Positions 18,683 to 26,862 of a stretch of 64,000 bases of DNA are shown piece by piece. The first letter of the stretch is position 1. Every line of letters begins with the position of its first letter. This DNA comes from Chitinophagales bacterium (lineage in GTDB: Bacteria; Bacteroidota; Bacteroidia; Chitinophagales; JADIYW01): assembly GCA_020636535.1 (NCBI GenBank), contig JACJXT010000011.1, positions 1 through 64,000 on the forward strand, given 5' to 3'. The translations under genes and the position numbers were made by a program. The notes beneath the pieces are model-generated. The model saw only the letters and a list, made by a program, of their open reading frames with translations. It did not search any database and was not told the DNA's origin.

Positions 18683-19492
18683 ATGGATCTCTCTATAATC
18701 ATCATCAATTATAATACTTTTGAACTTACCTCAAAATGTATAGAAAGTTTGTATCAATACAATAGTGGATTTAACTATGAAATTATTCTAGTAGACAATG
18801 CTTCTGTTGAGTGCAATGCTGACTTATTCAAAGAAAAATTTCCAAATATTATTTTAATTAAATCAAAAGAAAATTTAGGATTTGCAGGAGGAAATAATTT
18901 AGGCATTTCACATGCAAAAGGAGAGTACATTTTATTACTAAATAGTGATACTGAACTCATTGAAAACAGTATCAAAATAAGTTTAGATTTTTATAAATCA
19001 AAAAAGAATATTGCTGTCCTTTCTTGCAAACTAATATTTCCAAATGGTAACCATCAATCAGTAGCACAACGATTTCCATCTATAAAATATAAATTGATAG
19101 AATTGTTTCGCCTACAAAAACTACTATCAAAACAAAAAGCAAGTAAATTATTATTAGGTGCATTTTTTAACCACAATGAAACCGTAGAAGTAGATTGGGT
19201 TTGGGGTGCTTTTTTTATGTTTAAGAAGAGTCTTTTAGATGAATTGCCTAACAAAAAACTAAACGATGACTATTTTATGTATTGGGAAGATGTACAATGG
19301 TGCTACGATTTTGTACAATTAGGATATAAAAATTACTATCTTGCAACTACAAAAGTAGTACATAAAATGGGTGGTAGTGCAGGAAAGAAAAATGAATTAA
19401 TGCTTATGAATGAACAATATTTTTATCAAAGAAATTATAGCAATTTAAAACGATGGTTAATTAATAAATTTGATAAATGGTTAATAATATAA
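18683..19492 (+). CDS. Glycosyltransferase family 2, rhamnosyltransferase-like
   Basis: 269-residue GT2 enzyme. SIIIINYNTFELTSKCIESL, then IILVDNASVE, ENLGFAGGNNLGI, LLLNSDTEL (metal site) and WVWGAFFMFKKSLL, with the C-terminal YFMYWEDVQWCYD, form the classic WbbL/RfbF-type pattern often annotated as rhamnosyltransferase. Sugar specificity cannot be read. It overlaps the next GT2 gene by 16 bases. Confidence 0.88.
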   Translation: MDLSIIIINYNTFELTSKCIESLYQYNSGFNYEIILVDNASVECNADLFKEKFPNIILIKSKENLGFAGGNNLGISHAKGEYILLLNSDTELIENSIKISLDFYKSKKNIAVLSCKLIFPNGNHQSVAQRFPSIKYKLIELFRLQKLLSKQKASKLLLGAFFNHNETVEVDWVWGAFFMFKKSLLDELPNKKLNDDYFMYWEDVQWCYDFVQLGYKNYYLATTKVVHKMGGSAGKKNELMLMNEQYFYQRNYSNLKRWLINKFDKWLII

Positions 19493-20400
19493 ATTTAAGT
19501 ATTATCATTCCTACAAAAAATCGACCTGAAATTCTTAAACAAACATTAGAGCAAGCACTTATTGCTATTGAAAACACAAATGTTACGGTTTTTGTAATAA
19601 ATGATGGAGAAGAGCTAAAAAATAAAATAGAAGATCAGCAAATAAAATATTGTAGTAATCCAAAAACTGGAGTTTCTTCTGCAAGAAACTATGGTGCTTC
19701 TTTGGCAAATTCAAATTGGTTATTATTTTTAGATGATGATATGTGGATTAGCAAACAATCCGTTGAGGCCTATAAAAATATTATTAAACAAGACGATAGT
19801 AACTCTGTCTACTGTTTAAATTGGGAATATCCAAAACAACTTAATAAAAAACTTAGAAACTCAAAAGTTGGCAGATATATTTTAAATGCAGCTTACAATA
19901 CCATGAAAGGAAGAATTTCTAAAAATCTAGTTTGGAATAATGCTTTTGAACCAATAAATGGAATAGGTAGTGGCTCTCTATTAATTAGTAAAACTATATT
20001 TAATAAAGTAAATGGTTATAATGAAAATATAGCATTTCAAGGAGAAGATGTAGACCTATCTTATAAATTAAAAAAAAATAATTTAAACATTAAAACATAT
20101 ACTCCTATAACCTGTTATCACAACCAACAAGACAGATTAGATATAAAAGGATATTTAGATAGAGAATATAATGGATATGTTTCTCAATTAAACTCTGAAA
20201 AAGTTGGATATATTCATACTATTCAAAATCTATCTGACAAAAAAACAGCTTTTTACAAAATGCTTATTCCTTTTGAACCAATTTTTCTTTTCCTTTTTAC
20301 TTTAATGCCAAACATTTCTCTTTTCGATTTTATTTCGTTTCGATTAATTGGTATCTTGTCATCAATTCAAAAGGTTAAAGCAGAGAAAACAATAAAATGA
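19477..20400 (+). CDS. Glycosyltransferase family 2
   Basis: 307-residue GT2 enzyme. LSIIIPTKNRPEILKQTL, VFVINDGEEL, GVSSARNYGASLA and WLLFLDDDMWI (metal-binding acidic run near 83-86), then FQGEDVDLSYKLKK near 190 as the acceptor-side ED motif. Residues about 260-290 are hydrophobic, suggesting a membrane-associated C-terminus. The TGA overlaps the ATG of the next gene (20397-20400). Confidence 0.87.
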   Translation: MVNNINLSIIIPTKNRPEILKQTLEQALIAIENTNVTVFVINDGEELKNKIEDQQIKYCSNPKTGVSSARNYGASLANSNWLLFLDDDMWISKQSVEAYKNIIKQDDSNSVYCLNWEYPKQLNKKLRNSKVGRYILNAAYNTMKGRISKNLVWNNAFEPINGIGSGSLLISKTIFNKVNGYNENIAFQGEDVDLSYKLKKNNLNIKTYTPITCYHNQQDRLDIKGYLDREYNGYVSQLNSEKVGYIHTIQNLSDKKTAFYKMLIPFEPIFLFLFTLMPNISLFDFISFRLIGILSSIQKVKAEKTIK

Positions 20401-21512
20401 CCAAGCACATTTTATACATCATATCACACATAGATAAAGCACTCGAGTTTGAATGGGTTGCTGAGCTAATTGATAAAAGCAAATTTCAAATTTCATTTAT
20501 TTCTATTAATGATAATGCAGACACTGCTTTACATCGTTTTTGTGAACAACACCAAATTCCTTTTTATTATGTAGAATATCATGGCAAAAAGAACATTCTA
20601 TCTGCTATTAAAAAAACATATCTACTATTAAAAGAAATAAAGCCACAAGTAGTTCATGCTCATTTATTTGAAGGGGGCTTAATTGGCATTACAGCTGCTT
20701 GGTTGGCAAAAATTAAACATAGAATTTATACCAGACATTATTCTAACTATCATCACAAATATGCACCAAGTGGCGTAAAGTTTGATAAATGGATTAACAA
20801 AAAAGCTACACATATTGTTTCCATTACACAAATGGTATCTGATATTCTAATACGGCAAGAAAATGTTCCTGCAAACAAAATTACACTCATACACCATGGT
20901 TTTCCAATCAATCATTTTTTAACTTGTTCTGAAGAACGCATTACCAATCTAAAAATCAAACATCAAATTCCTTTCGATAAAAAAATAATTGGCGTTATTT
21001 CTAGATATACTTATTGGAAAGGTGTTCAAGATATTATTCCTGCATTTCAAAAATTATACGAAAAAAACAAAAATCTACATTTAATTTTAGCAAATGCTAA
21101 TGGCGATTACAAAAAAGAAATTCACGAATTATTGCTTCAATTACCAAATGATAGCTATACAGAAATTTCTTTTGAACAAGATAATGTAGCATTATTTTAT
21201 AGTTTTGATGTTTTTGTGCATTGTCCAATAGATGAATATTCCGAAGCATTTGGTCAGATTTATATAGAAGCATTGCTTTGTCAAATTCCATCTGTATTTA
21301 CAAAATCTGGAATTGGTAGCGAAATAGCAGTTGATAAAGAAACATGTTTAGTGGTACCACATCAAAATAGCGAAGCAATTAGTAACGCAATAAACCAATT
21401 ATTAAATGATGAAACGCTTTGCAATAAATTAAAAGAAAATGGATTGACTATTGCTAAAAATTTTACAATAGAAAACAAAGTAAATAGCTTAGAAAATTTA
21501 TATTCCATTTAA
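20397..21512 (+). CDS. Glycosyltransferase family 4
   Basis: 371-residue GT-B enzyme. The N-terminal domain has VVHAHLFEGGLIGITAAWLAKI and RHYSNYHH. The C-terminal donor domain has IGVISRYTYWKGVQDIIPAF, LHLILANANG, and CPIDEYSEAFGQIYIEALLCQIP, containing the E-x7-E retaining GT4 signature. It fits a sugar transfer onto the lipid-linked oligosaccharide. Coupled to the preceding GT2 by an ATGA overlap; 18 bases separate it from the next GT2. Confidence 0.88.
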   Translation: MTKHILYIISHIDKALEFEWVAELIDKSKFQISFISINDNADTALHRFCEQHQIPFYYVEYHGKKNILSAIKKTYLLLKEIKPQVVHAHLFEGGLIGITAAWLAKIKHRIYTRHYSNYHHKYAPSGVKFDKWINKKATHIVSITQMVSDILIRQENVPANKITLIHHGFPINHFLTCSEERITNLKIKHQIPFDKKIIGVISRYTYWKGVQDIIPAFQKLYEKNKNLHLILANANGDYKKEIHELLLQLPNDSYTEISFEQDNVALFYSFDVFVHCPIDEYSEAFGQIYIEALLCQIPSVFTKSGIGSEIAVDKETCLVVPHQNSEAISNAINQLLNDETLCNKLKENGLTIAKNFTIENKVNSLENLYSI

Positions 21513-21530
21513 ATTAACTATTTTCGTTCT

Positions 21531-22427
21531 ATGAGTGAAACATTTATCAGTATTGTTGTTCCAACATATAATAGAGCTCATTTAATAGCTGATACTATTC
21601 AATCATTAATTGATATAAATTATATAAATTATGAAATAATAATAGTTGATGATGGAAGTACTGATAATACAGAAGATATTATAAAACCATTTCTAAAAGA
21701 AAATATTCATTACTTCAAAAAAAACAACGCCGAAAGAGCAGCTGCTAGAAATTTTGGTGCAAATAAAGCCAAAGGAGAGTACATAAATTTTTTCGATAGT
21801 GACGATCTTGCTCTAGAAAATCATCTTTTGGTTGCTAACAATTTAATCGTACAAAAAAATCATCCAGAATGGTTTCATCTAGCTTATGCTTGGGCAGAGA
21901 CTGATAAAAGTATTAGAAATGTAGTAAATAATTTTAAAGGAGAAACATTAAACAACATTATTTGTAATGGCAATCCATTAAGTTGTAATGGTGTTTTTAT
22001 AAGAAAAGATATTATCTTAAATCAACCATTTAATGAAACAAGAAGTTTATCTGCATCCGAGGATTATGATTTATGGTTAAAATTAGCAGCGCGTTATCCT
22101 TTATACTATTCTAATGAAGTAACTTCTTTAATTATTGATCATGATGCGAGAAGCGTTAGAGTAATGGATGCTCAAAAAATTATTGATAGACTAAAAATCT
22201 TTACTGCTTCTGTTTTTGCAGATGAAAAAATCAAACAATCGTTTTCAAAACAATTAAATACAATACAAATGTATGCCGACTTATATATTGCGGTACATTT
22301 GGCAACAACACCTAAATACAAATTGCAAAGCATAAAATATTTATGCAAAACAGTATTTACAGATATTGGTGTATTAAAAACTAAAGCATTCTATGCTACA
22401 ATAAAAAACATATTAATAAAATGGTAA
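21531..22427 (+). CDS. Glycosyltransferase family 2
   Basis: 298-residue GT2 enzyme. FISIVVPTYNRAHLIADTI, IIIVDDGSTDNTEDII, NAERAAARNFGANKAKGEYI and NFFDSDD (metal site near 86-91) are textbook GT2 motifs; ASEDYDLWLKLA near 184 supplies the ED acceptor motif. The last residues overlap the epimerase start by 7 bases. Confidence 0.9.
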   Translation: MSETFISIVVPTYNRAHLIADTIQSLIDINYINYEIIIVDDGSTDNTEDIIKPFLKENIHYFKKNNAERAAARNFGANKAKGEYINFFDSDDLALENHLLVANNLIVQKNHPEWFHLAYAWAETDKSIRNVVNNFKGETLNNIICNGNPLSCNGVFIRKDIILNQPFNETRSLSASEDYDLWLKLAARYPLYYSNEVTSLIIDHDARSVRVMDAQKIIDRLKIFTASVFADEKIKQSFSKQLNTIQMYADLYIAVHLATTPKYKLQSIKYLCKTVFTDIGVLKTKAFYATIKNILIKW

Positions 22428-23347
22428 AAATTCTTATAACTGGTGGTGCTGGATTTATTCCAAGTTCTTTAGCAGATAAACTATTGCAAAATGAAAATCA
22501 TTTCGTTGTTCTTATAGATAATTTATTAACTGGAAATATTCAGAATATTCCAAATAATAAAAACTGCAAATTCATAAAATGTGATGCTAATAACTATAAT
22601 GAATTAGCTGCAATAATGACCGCCTATCACTTTGATTATGTCTTTCATTATGCTGCAGTAGTTGGTGTACAGAGAACACTACAAAATCCAATTATGGTTT
22701 TAGATGACATTAAAGGCATCGAAAATATTTTACAGCTTTCTAAAAATACAGGTGTAAAAAAAATATATTATTCTTCATCATCCGAAGTTTATGGAGAACC
22801 TGTTGTCTTACCTCAAAATGAATATACTACACCTTTAAACTCAAGACTACCTTATGCAGTTGTTAAAAACATTGGTGAAGCATATTGTAGGTCTTATCAT
22901 CAAGAATATGGTTTAGAATATGTTATTTTTCGGTTTTTTAATACCTATGGTCCAAAACAAAGTCAAGATTTTGTAATGTCTAAATTTTTAAATGCAGCAC
23001 TTAATAATGAAGATATTACGCTGTATGGAGATGGATTACAAACTAGAACTTTTTGCTATATTGATGATAATTTAGATGCTTGCTTAACAACGCTATATGA
23101 TGATAATTATAATAATGAAGTATATAATATTGGAAATGATGATGTAATAACAATAAAAGAATTAGCAGAAACAATTATAGAGTTGACAAATTCTTCTTCT
23201 AAAATTATTCATTTACCACCACTAAAAGAAGGAGATATGACTAAAAGACAACCTGATATTTCTAAAATGAAAGAGCTTTTATCAAGAGATTTATTACCAT
23301 ATAAAGATGGAATTAAAAAGATTTTAGAAACATGGAATGTTAAATAG
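22421..23347 (+). CDS. NAD-dependent nucleotide-sugar epimerase/dehydratase (extended SDR)
   Basis: 308-residue extended SDR. The N-terminal ILITGGAGFIPSSLAD is the dinucleotide-binding loop but has Pro14 where the family normally has the third Gly of GxxGxxG. VFHYAAVVGVQRTL, the catalytic YYSSSSEVYGE and YAVVK (Tyr-x3-Lys), FRFFNTYGP and DGLQTRTFCYIDD are as expected for the UDP-glucose 4-epimerase / UDP-glucuronate decarboxylase group. It probably supplies or edits a UDP-sugar for the cluster; which one cannot be decided. Followed 21 bases later by asnB. Confidence 0.82.
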   Translation: MVKILITGGAGFIPSSLADKLLQNENHFVVLIDNLLTGNIQNIPNNKNCKFIKCDANNYNELAAIMTAYHFDYVFHYAAVVGVQRTLQNPIMVLDDIKGIENILQLSKNTGVKKIYYSSSSEVYGEPVVLPQNEYTTPLNSRLPYAVVKNIGEAYCRSYHQEYGLEYVIFRFFNTYGPKQSQDFVMSKFLNAALNNEDITLYGDGLQTRTFCYIDDNLDACLTTLYDDNYNNEVYNIGNDDVITIKELAETIIELTNSSSKIIHLPPLKEGDMTKRQPDISKMKELLSRDLLPYKDGIKKILETWNVK

Positions 23348-23368
23348 TTTTTTTAATTTTTAAAATAT

Positions 23369-25234
23369 ATGTGTGGCATTGTAGGTTATATTAGTAAAAA
23401 TCAGATTAATAAAAAACTATTTATTGATACTGCAAATACTATTATACATCGTGGACCGAATGCTACTGGTTTTTATTATAATGATGATAAACACATTGCT
23501 TTAGCACATCAACGCTTATCTATCTTAGATTTAAACGAAAGTGCCAACCAACCCTTTTTTTCTGCTTGTAAAAGATATATAATTATATATAATGGAGAAG
23601 TATATAATTATATCGATATTAAAAGCAAATACCAAATCTCAACTACAACAACTTCTGATACCGAAGTTATTCTTGAAGCATATATAAAAGTTGGTGCTTC
23701 AATCTTTTCTGAACTCAATGGTATGTTTGCCTTTGCTATTTATGATACTGTTGAAAACAAATTGGTCTTAGCAAGAGATCGGCTAGGCATCAAACCTTTA
23801 TTTTATTACTACGATGGAGATTCTTTTGCTTTTGCTTCAGAATTAAAAGCTATAAAAAAACTGTTTCCTAATTTAGGTCTTAACAAGAGTGTTATTCCTT
23901 ACTTTTTACAACTCGGATTTATTCCTCAACCAAACACTATATATAAAAATGTATATAAATTTCCTACAGCTAATTTTATAACAATCAATTTAAACAATAT
24001 TCAAGAAGCATTAAACTTTAAATCGTTTTGGTCTATAGATGAAACACTTCAACAAGAAAAAATTACAGATTTTAATACTGCAAAAACAAAATTAAAAGAG
24101 ACACTTTTTGAAAGTATAGAACAACAAATGATTGCAGATGTTTCGCTAGGTACTTTCTTAAGTGGAGGAATTGATTCTAGCTTAGTTACTGCTATTGCAT
24201 CAAAAATTAAAAAAGATAAAATAAATACATTTAGTATAGGTTTTAATTATAATAAATTTGATGAAAGTCAATACGCTTTGCAAGTAGCTAATCATTTGCA
24301 AACCAATCATCATCCTTTTCAAGTAAAAGAAAAAGATGCATTAGAACAACTACACAATATTATTGATGTATATGATGAACCTTATGCTGATTCTTCTTGT
24401 TTTCCTTCATTGTTGGTTTCGCAGTTAGCTAAACAATATGTAACTGTTGCACTTTCTGGCGATGGTGGCGACGAGTTATTTTATGGCTATGGTGCTTATA
24501 CTTGGGCAAATCGGTTACAACAATTTCCATATAATATTTTACATCAACCAATTTATGCAATTACTCAACTAAGTAAAAACAATAGAATTAAAAGAGCTGG
24601 AAATTTATTTAATTATAAAAATAAAAAACATATTAATAGTCATATTTTTTCTCAAGAACAATATTTTTTCTCAGAACAAGAATTAAATCATTTATTGGTT
24701 GATAAAAATTTCAATAATGATATTCTTAATCTGAATGATAATTTCAAAGAAAAAAAACAACTTTCTGCAACTGAGCAACAAGCCATTTGGGATTTACAAT
24801 TTTATCTAAAAGACGATTTGTTAGTAAAAATGGATAGAGCAAGTATGCAACATGCTTTAGAAGTTAGAGTTCCTTTACTTGACAACCGAATGATTAATTT
24901 TGCTTATCAACTACCAGAAAGCTTTAAAATTAGTAATGGCATTCAAAAATATATTTTAAAAGAAGTTTTATATGATTTCGTACCAAAACAAATTTTCGAC
25001 AGACCAAAACAAGGTTTCGCCATTCCATTAATTAAATGGTTAAAAAACGAATGGCATTTTTTAATTGATAAATATTTGAATCAATCAATAATTGAAAAAT
25101 ATAATATTGTACACTTCTCTTCTGTAAATCAATTGGTGAAAAAATTTAATAAAGGCGAAGATTATTTATACAACCGACTTTGGGTTTTAATTTTATTACA
25201 TTGGTGGTTAGAAAAAAATCAAACAAATGAGTAA
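23369..25234 (+). CDS. asnB: Asparagine-synthetase-type glutamine amidotransferase
   Basis: 621-residue two-domain enzyme. Cys2 of MCGIVGYI is the class II glutaminase nucleophile, with RLSILDL and IIYNGEVYNY in the same domain. The synthetase domain has the PP-loop SGGIDSS at 265-271, VALSGDGGDELFYGYG and LLVKMDRASMQHALEVRVPLLD. AsnB paralogues inside O-antigen clusters can amidate sugar uronates (the WbpS type), and a uronate pathway (WbpB-E-D) opens this cluster, so sugar amidation is a plausible alternative to asparagine synthesis. Its stop overlaps the next gene by 8 bases. Confidence 0.88.
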   Translation: MCGIVGYISKNQINKKLFIDTANTIIHRGPNATGFYYNDDKHIALAHQRLSILDLNESANQPFFSACKRYIIIYNGEVYNYIDIKSKYQISTTTTSDTEVILEAYIKVGASIFSELNGMFAFAIYDTVENKLVLARDRLGIKPLFYYYDGDSFAFASELKAIKKLFPNLGLNKSVIPYFLQLGFIPQPNTIYKNVYKFPTANFITINLNNIQEALNFKSFWSIDETLQQEKITDFNTAKTKLKETLFESIEQQMIADVSLGTFLSGGIDSSLVTAIASKIKKDKINTFSIGFNYNKFDESQYALQVANHLQTNHHPFQVKEKDALEQLHNIIDVYDEPYADSSCFPSLLVSQLAKQYVTVALSGDGGDELFYGYGAYTWANRLQQFPYNILHQPIYAITQLSKNNRIKRAGNLFNYKNKKHINSHIFSQEQYFFSEQELNHLLVDKNFNNDILNLNDNFKEKKQLSATEQQAIWDLQFYLKDDLLVKMDRASMQHALEVRVPLLDNRMINFAYQLPESFKISNGIQKYILKEVLYDFVPKQIFDRPKQGFAIPLIKWLKNEWHFLIDKYLNQSIIEKYNIVHFSSVNQLVKKFNKGEDYLYNRLWVLILLHWWLEKNQTNE

Positions 25235-26456
25235 TCCTAACACGCTTTACCTTTCTTATGATGGCATGACAGATGCTTTAGGTCAGTCGCAAGTATTGCC
25301 TTATTTGGTTGGTTTGAGTAAACACTATAATATTACACTCGTTAGTTTTGAAAAAAAAGACAACTTTGAAAAAAATAAAAATACCATTCAACAAATAGTT
25401 GATGCAAATAATATTTCGTGGATTCCATTAAATTATACCAAGCAACCACCAGTTTTATCTACTGTTTATGATGTTTATCGATTAAAAAAAATAGTATTTC
25501 AACTCATAAAAGAAAAAAATATACAAATTATTCATTGTAGAAGTTATATTACAGCATTGATTGGTTTACAAGCAAAACAACAATTAGGCACAAAGTTTAT
25601 TTTTGATATGCGTGGATTTTGGGCTGATGAAAGAGTGGATGGCAAACTGTGGAATCTTAAGAATCCAGTATATAAAAAAGTATATGATTATTTCAAAAAG
25701 AAAGAAATAGAATTTTTACAACACGCAGATTATTCCATAAGTTTAACACATAATGCAAAAAACGAAATTTTATCGTGGAAAAAATTTAAAAACAATCCAA
25801 TAAAAATTCAAGTTATTCCTTGTTGTGTTGATATGGATTTGTTTAATCCAAATAAAATAGTAGAAGCAGAGAAAATAACTTGGAAATCAAAACTAAATAT
25901 TTCTAATGATGATTTCGTTTTGTCTTATTTAGGTTCTGTTGGTACTTGGTATATGCTCGATGAAATGATGCAGTTTTTTGTACTGTTTTTAAAGCAATAT
26001 CCTAATGCAAAATTTTTATTCATCAATAAAGATGAAAAAGAAAAAATTATTGCTTGTGCGACAAAGCATGGCGTAGCAGACAAAATTGTAGTTCAAGGTG
26101 CAAATAGAAATGAAGTGGCTACTATATTGAGTTTGTCACAATTGTCTGTCTTTTTTATTTTGCCAGCGTATTCTAAAAAAGCAAGTTCGCCAACTAAGCA
26201 AGGCGAAATTATGGCAATGCAAATTCCTTTGGTGTGTAATGCAAATGTTGGCGATACTGATTTTGTTGTAGAAAAATACAATTCAGGAATTATTGTTGAT
26301 GATTTTTCTACTATGGAACAAATCATTAAAAAAGAGCTAAATCGTATATTGCAAATAAACGATTTAGCTTATTTAAGAGTTGGTGCTGAAGATTATTTTT
26401 CACTTGAAAAAGGAATTGAAAACTATTTGAAAGTATACCATACAGTTTTAGAGTAA
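25227..26456 (+). CDS. Glycosyltransferase family 4
   Basis: 409-residue GT-B enzyme, the last gene of the cluster. It starts with LYLSYDGMTDALGQSQVLPYL, a conserved N-terminus of a GT4 group. HCRSYITALIGL and FDMRGFWADERVDG (acceptor side) and YLGSVGTWYMLDEM with PAYSKKASSPTKQGEIMAMQIP (donor side) follow. Acts in the cytoplasm on a lipid-linked glycan. It ends 11 bases before the convergent thioesterase gene, with no obvious hairpin between them. Confidence 0.87.
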   Translation: MSNPNTLYLSYDGMTDALGQSQVLPYLVGLSKHYNITLVSFEKKDNFEKNKNTIQQIVDANNISWIPLNYTKQPPVLSTVYDVYRLKKIVFQLIKEKNIQIIHCRSYITALIGLQAKQQLGTKFIFDMRGFWADERVDGKLWNLKNPVYKKVYDYFKKKEIEFLQHADYSISLTHNAKNEILSWKKFKNNPIKIQVIPCCVDMDLFNPNKIVEAEKITWKSKLNISNDDFVLSYLGSVGTWYMLDEMMQFFVLFLKQYPNAKFLFINKDEKEKIIACATKHGVADKIVVQGANRNEVATILSLSQLSVFFILPAYSKKASSPTKQGEIMAMQIPLVCNANVGDTDFVVEKYNSGIIVDDFSTMEQIIKKELNRILQINDLAYLRVGAEDYFSLEKGIENYLKVYHTVLE

Positions 26457-26467
26457 TAAAGCATAGA

Positions 26468-26857
26468 CTATAACTCAATAATTTTAATTGGTTTTTTGTT
26501 GTCGTCAATGGCTACAAAAGTAAAAATACCACTAATGGCTTTTTCTCTGTGTTCGGCATACATTTGTTCTATAAATATTTCTACTTTTACTTCTAAACTG
26601 GTGTTGCCAATTTTGCTCACTTTACCTTTCAGTTCAATAATGGTTCCTGCTGGAATTGCTTGTTTAAATTCAATTTTATCTGTAGCTACGGTTACGCATT
26701 TTTTTCTTGAAAAACGAGTAGCCGTAATAAAAGCCACTTCGTCCATTAATTGCATAGCAGTTCCACCAAATAAAGTATCGTAGTTATTGGTAATATTTGG
26801 AAAAACTGCTTTAAAAATTCGTGTTTCTGAGTTGTTGATTCTTTCTTCTAATGTCAT
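26468..26857 (-). CDS. Hotdog-fold acyl-CoA thioesterase
   Basis: 129-residue acyl-CoA hydrolase of the YciA/BACH hotdog type. FPNITNNYDTLFGGTAMQLMDEVAFITA contains the catalytic Asp of the hotdog helix (NxxxTLFGG...MDE), followed by VTVATDKIEFKQAIPAG, and it is in the usual size range. It would hydrolyse short- or medium-chain acyl-CoA in the cytoplasm. It begins 5 bases after the stop of the 570-residue gene and is the last gene of the metH operon. Confidence 0.85.
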   Translation of the reverse strand: MTLEERINNSETRIFKAVFPNITNNYDTLFGGTAMQLMDEVAFITATRFSRKKCVTVATDKIEFKQAIPAGTIIELKGKVSKIGNTSLEVKVEIFIEQMYAEHREKAISGIFTFVAIDDNKKPIKIIEL

Positions 26858-26862
26858 TTGGT

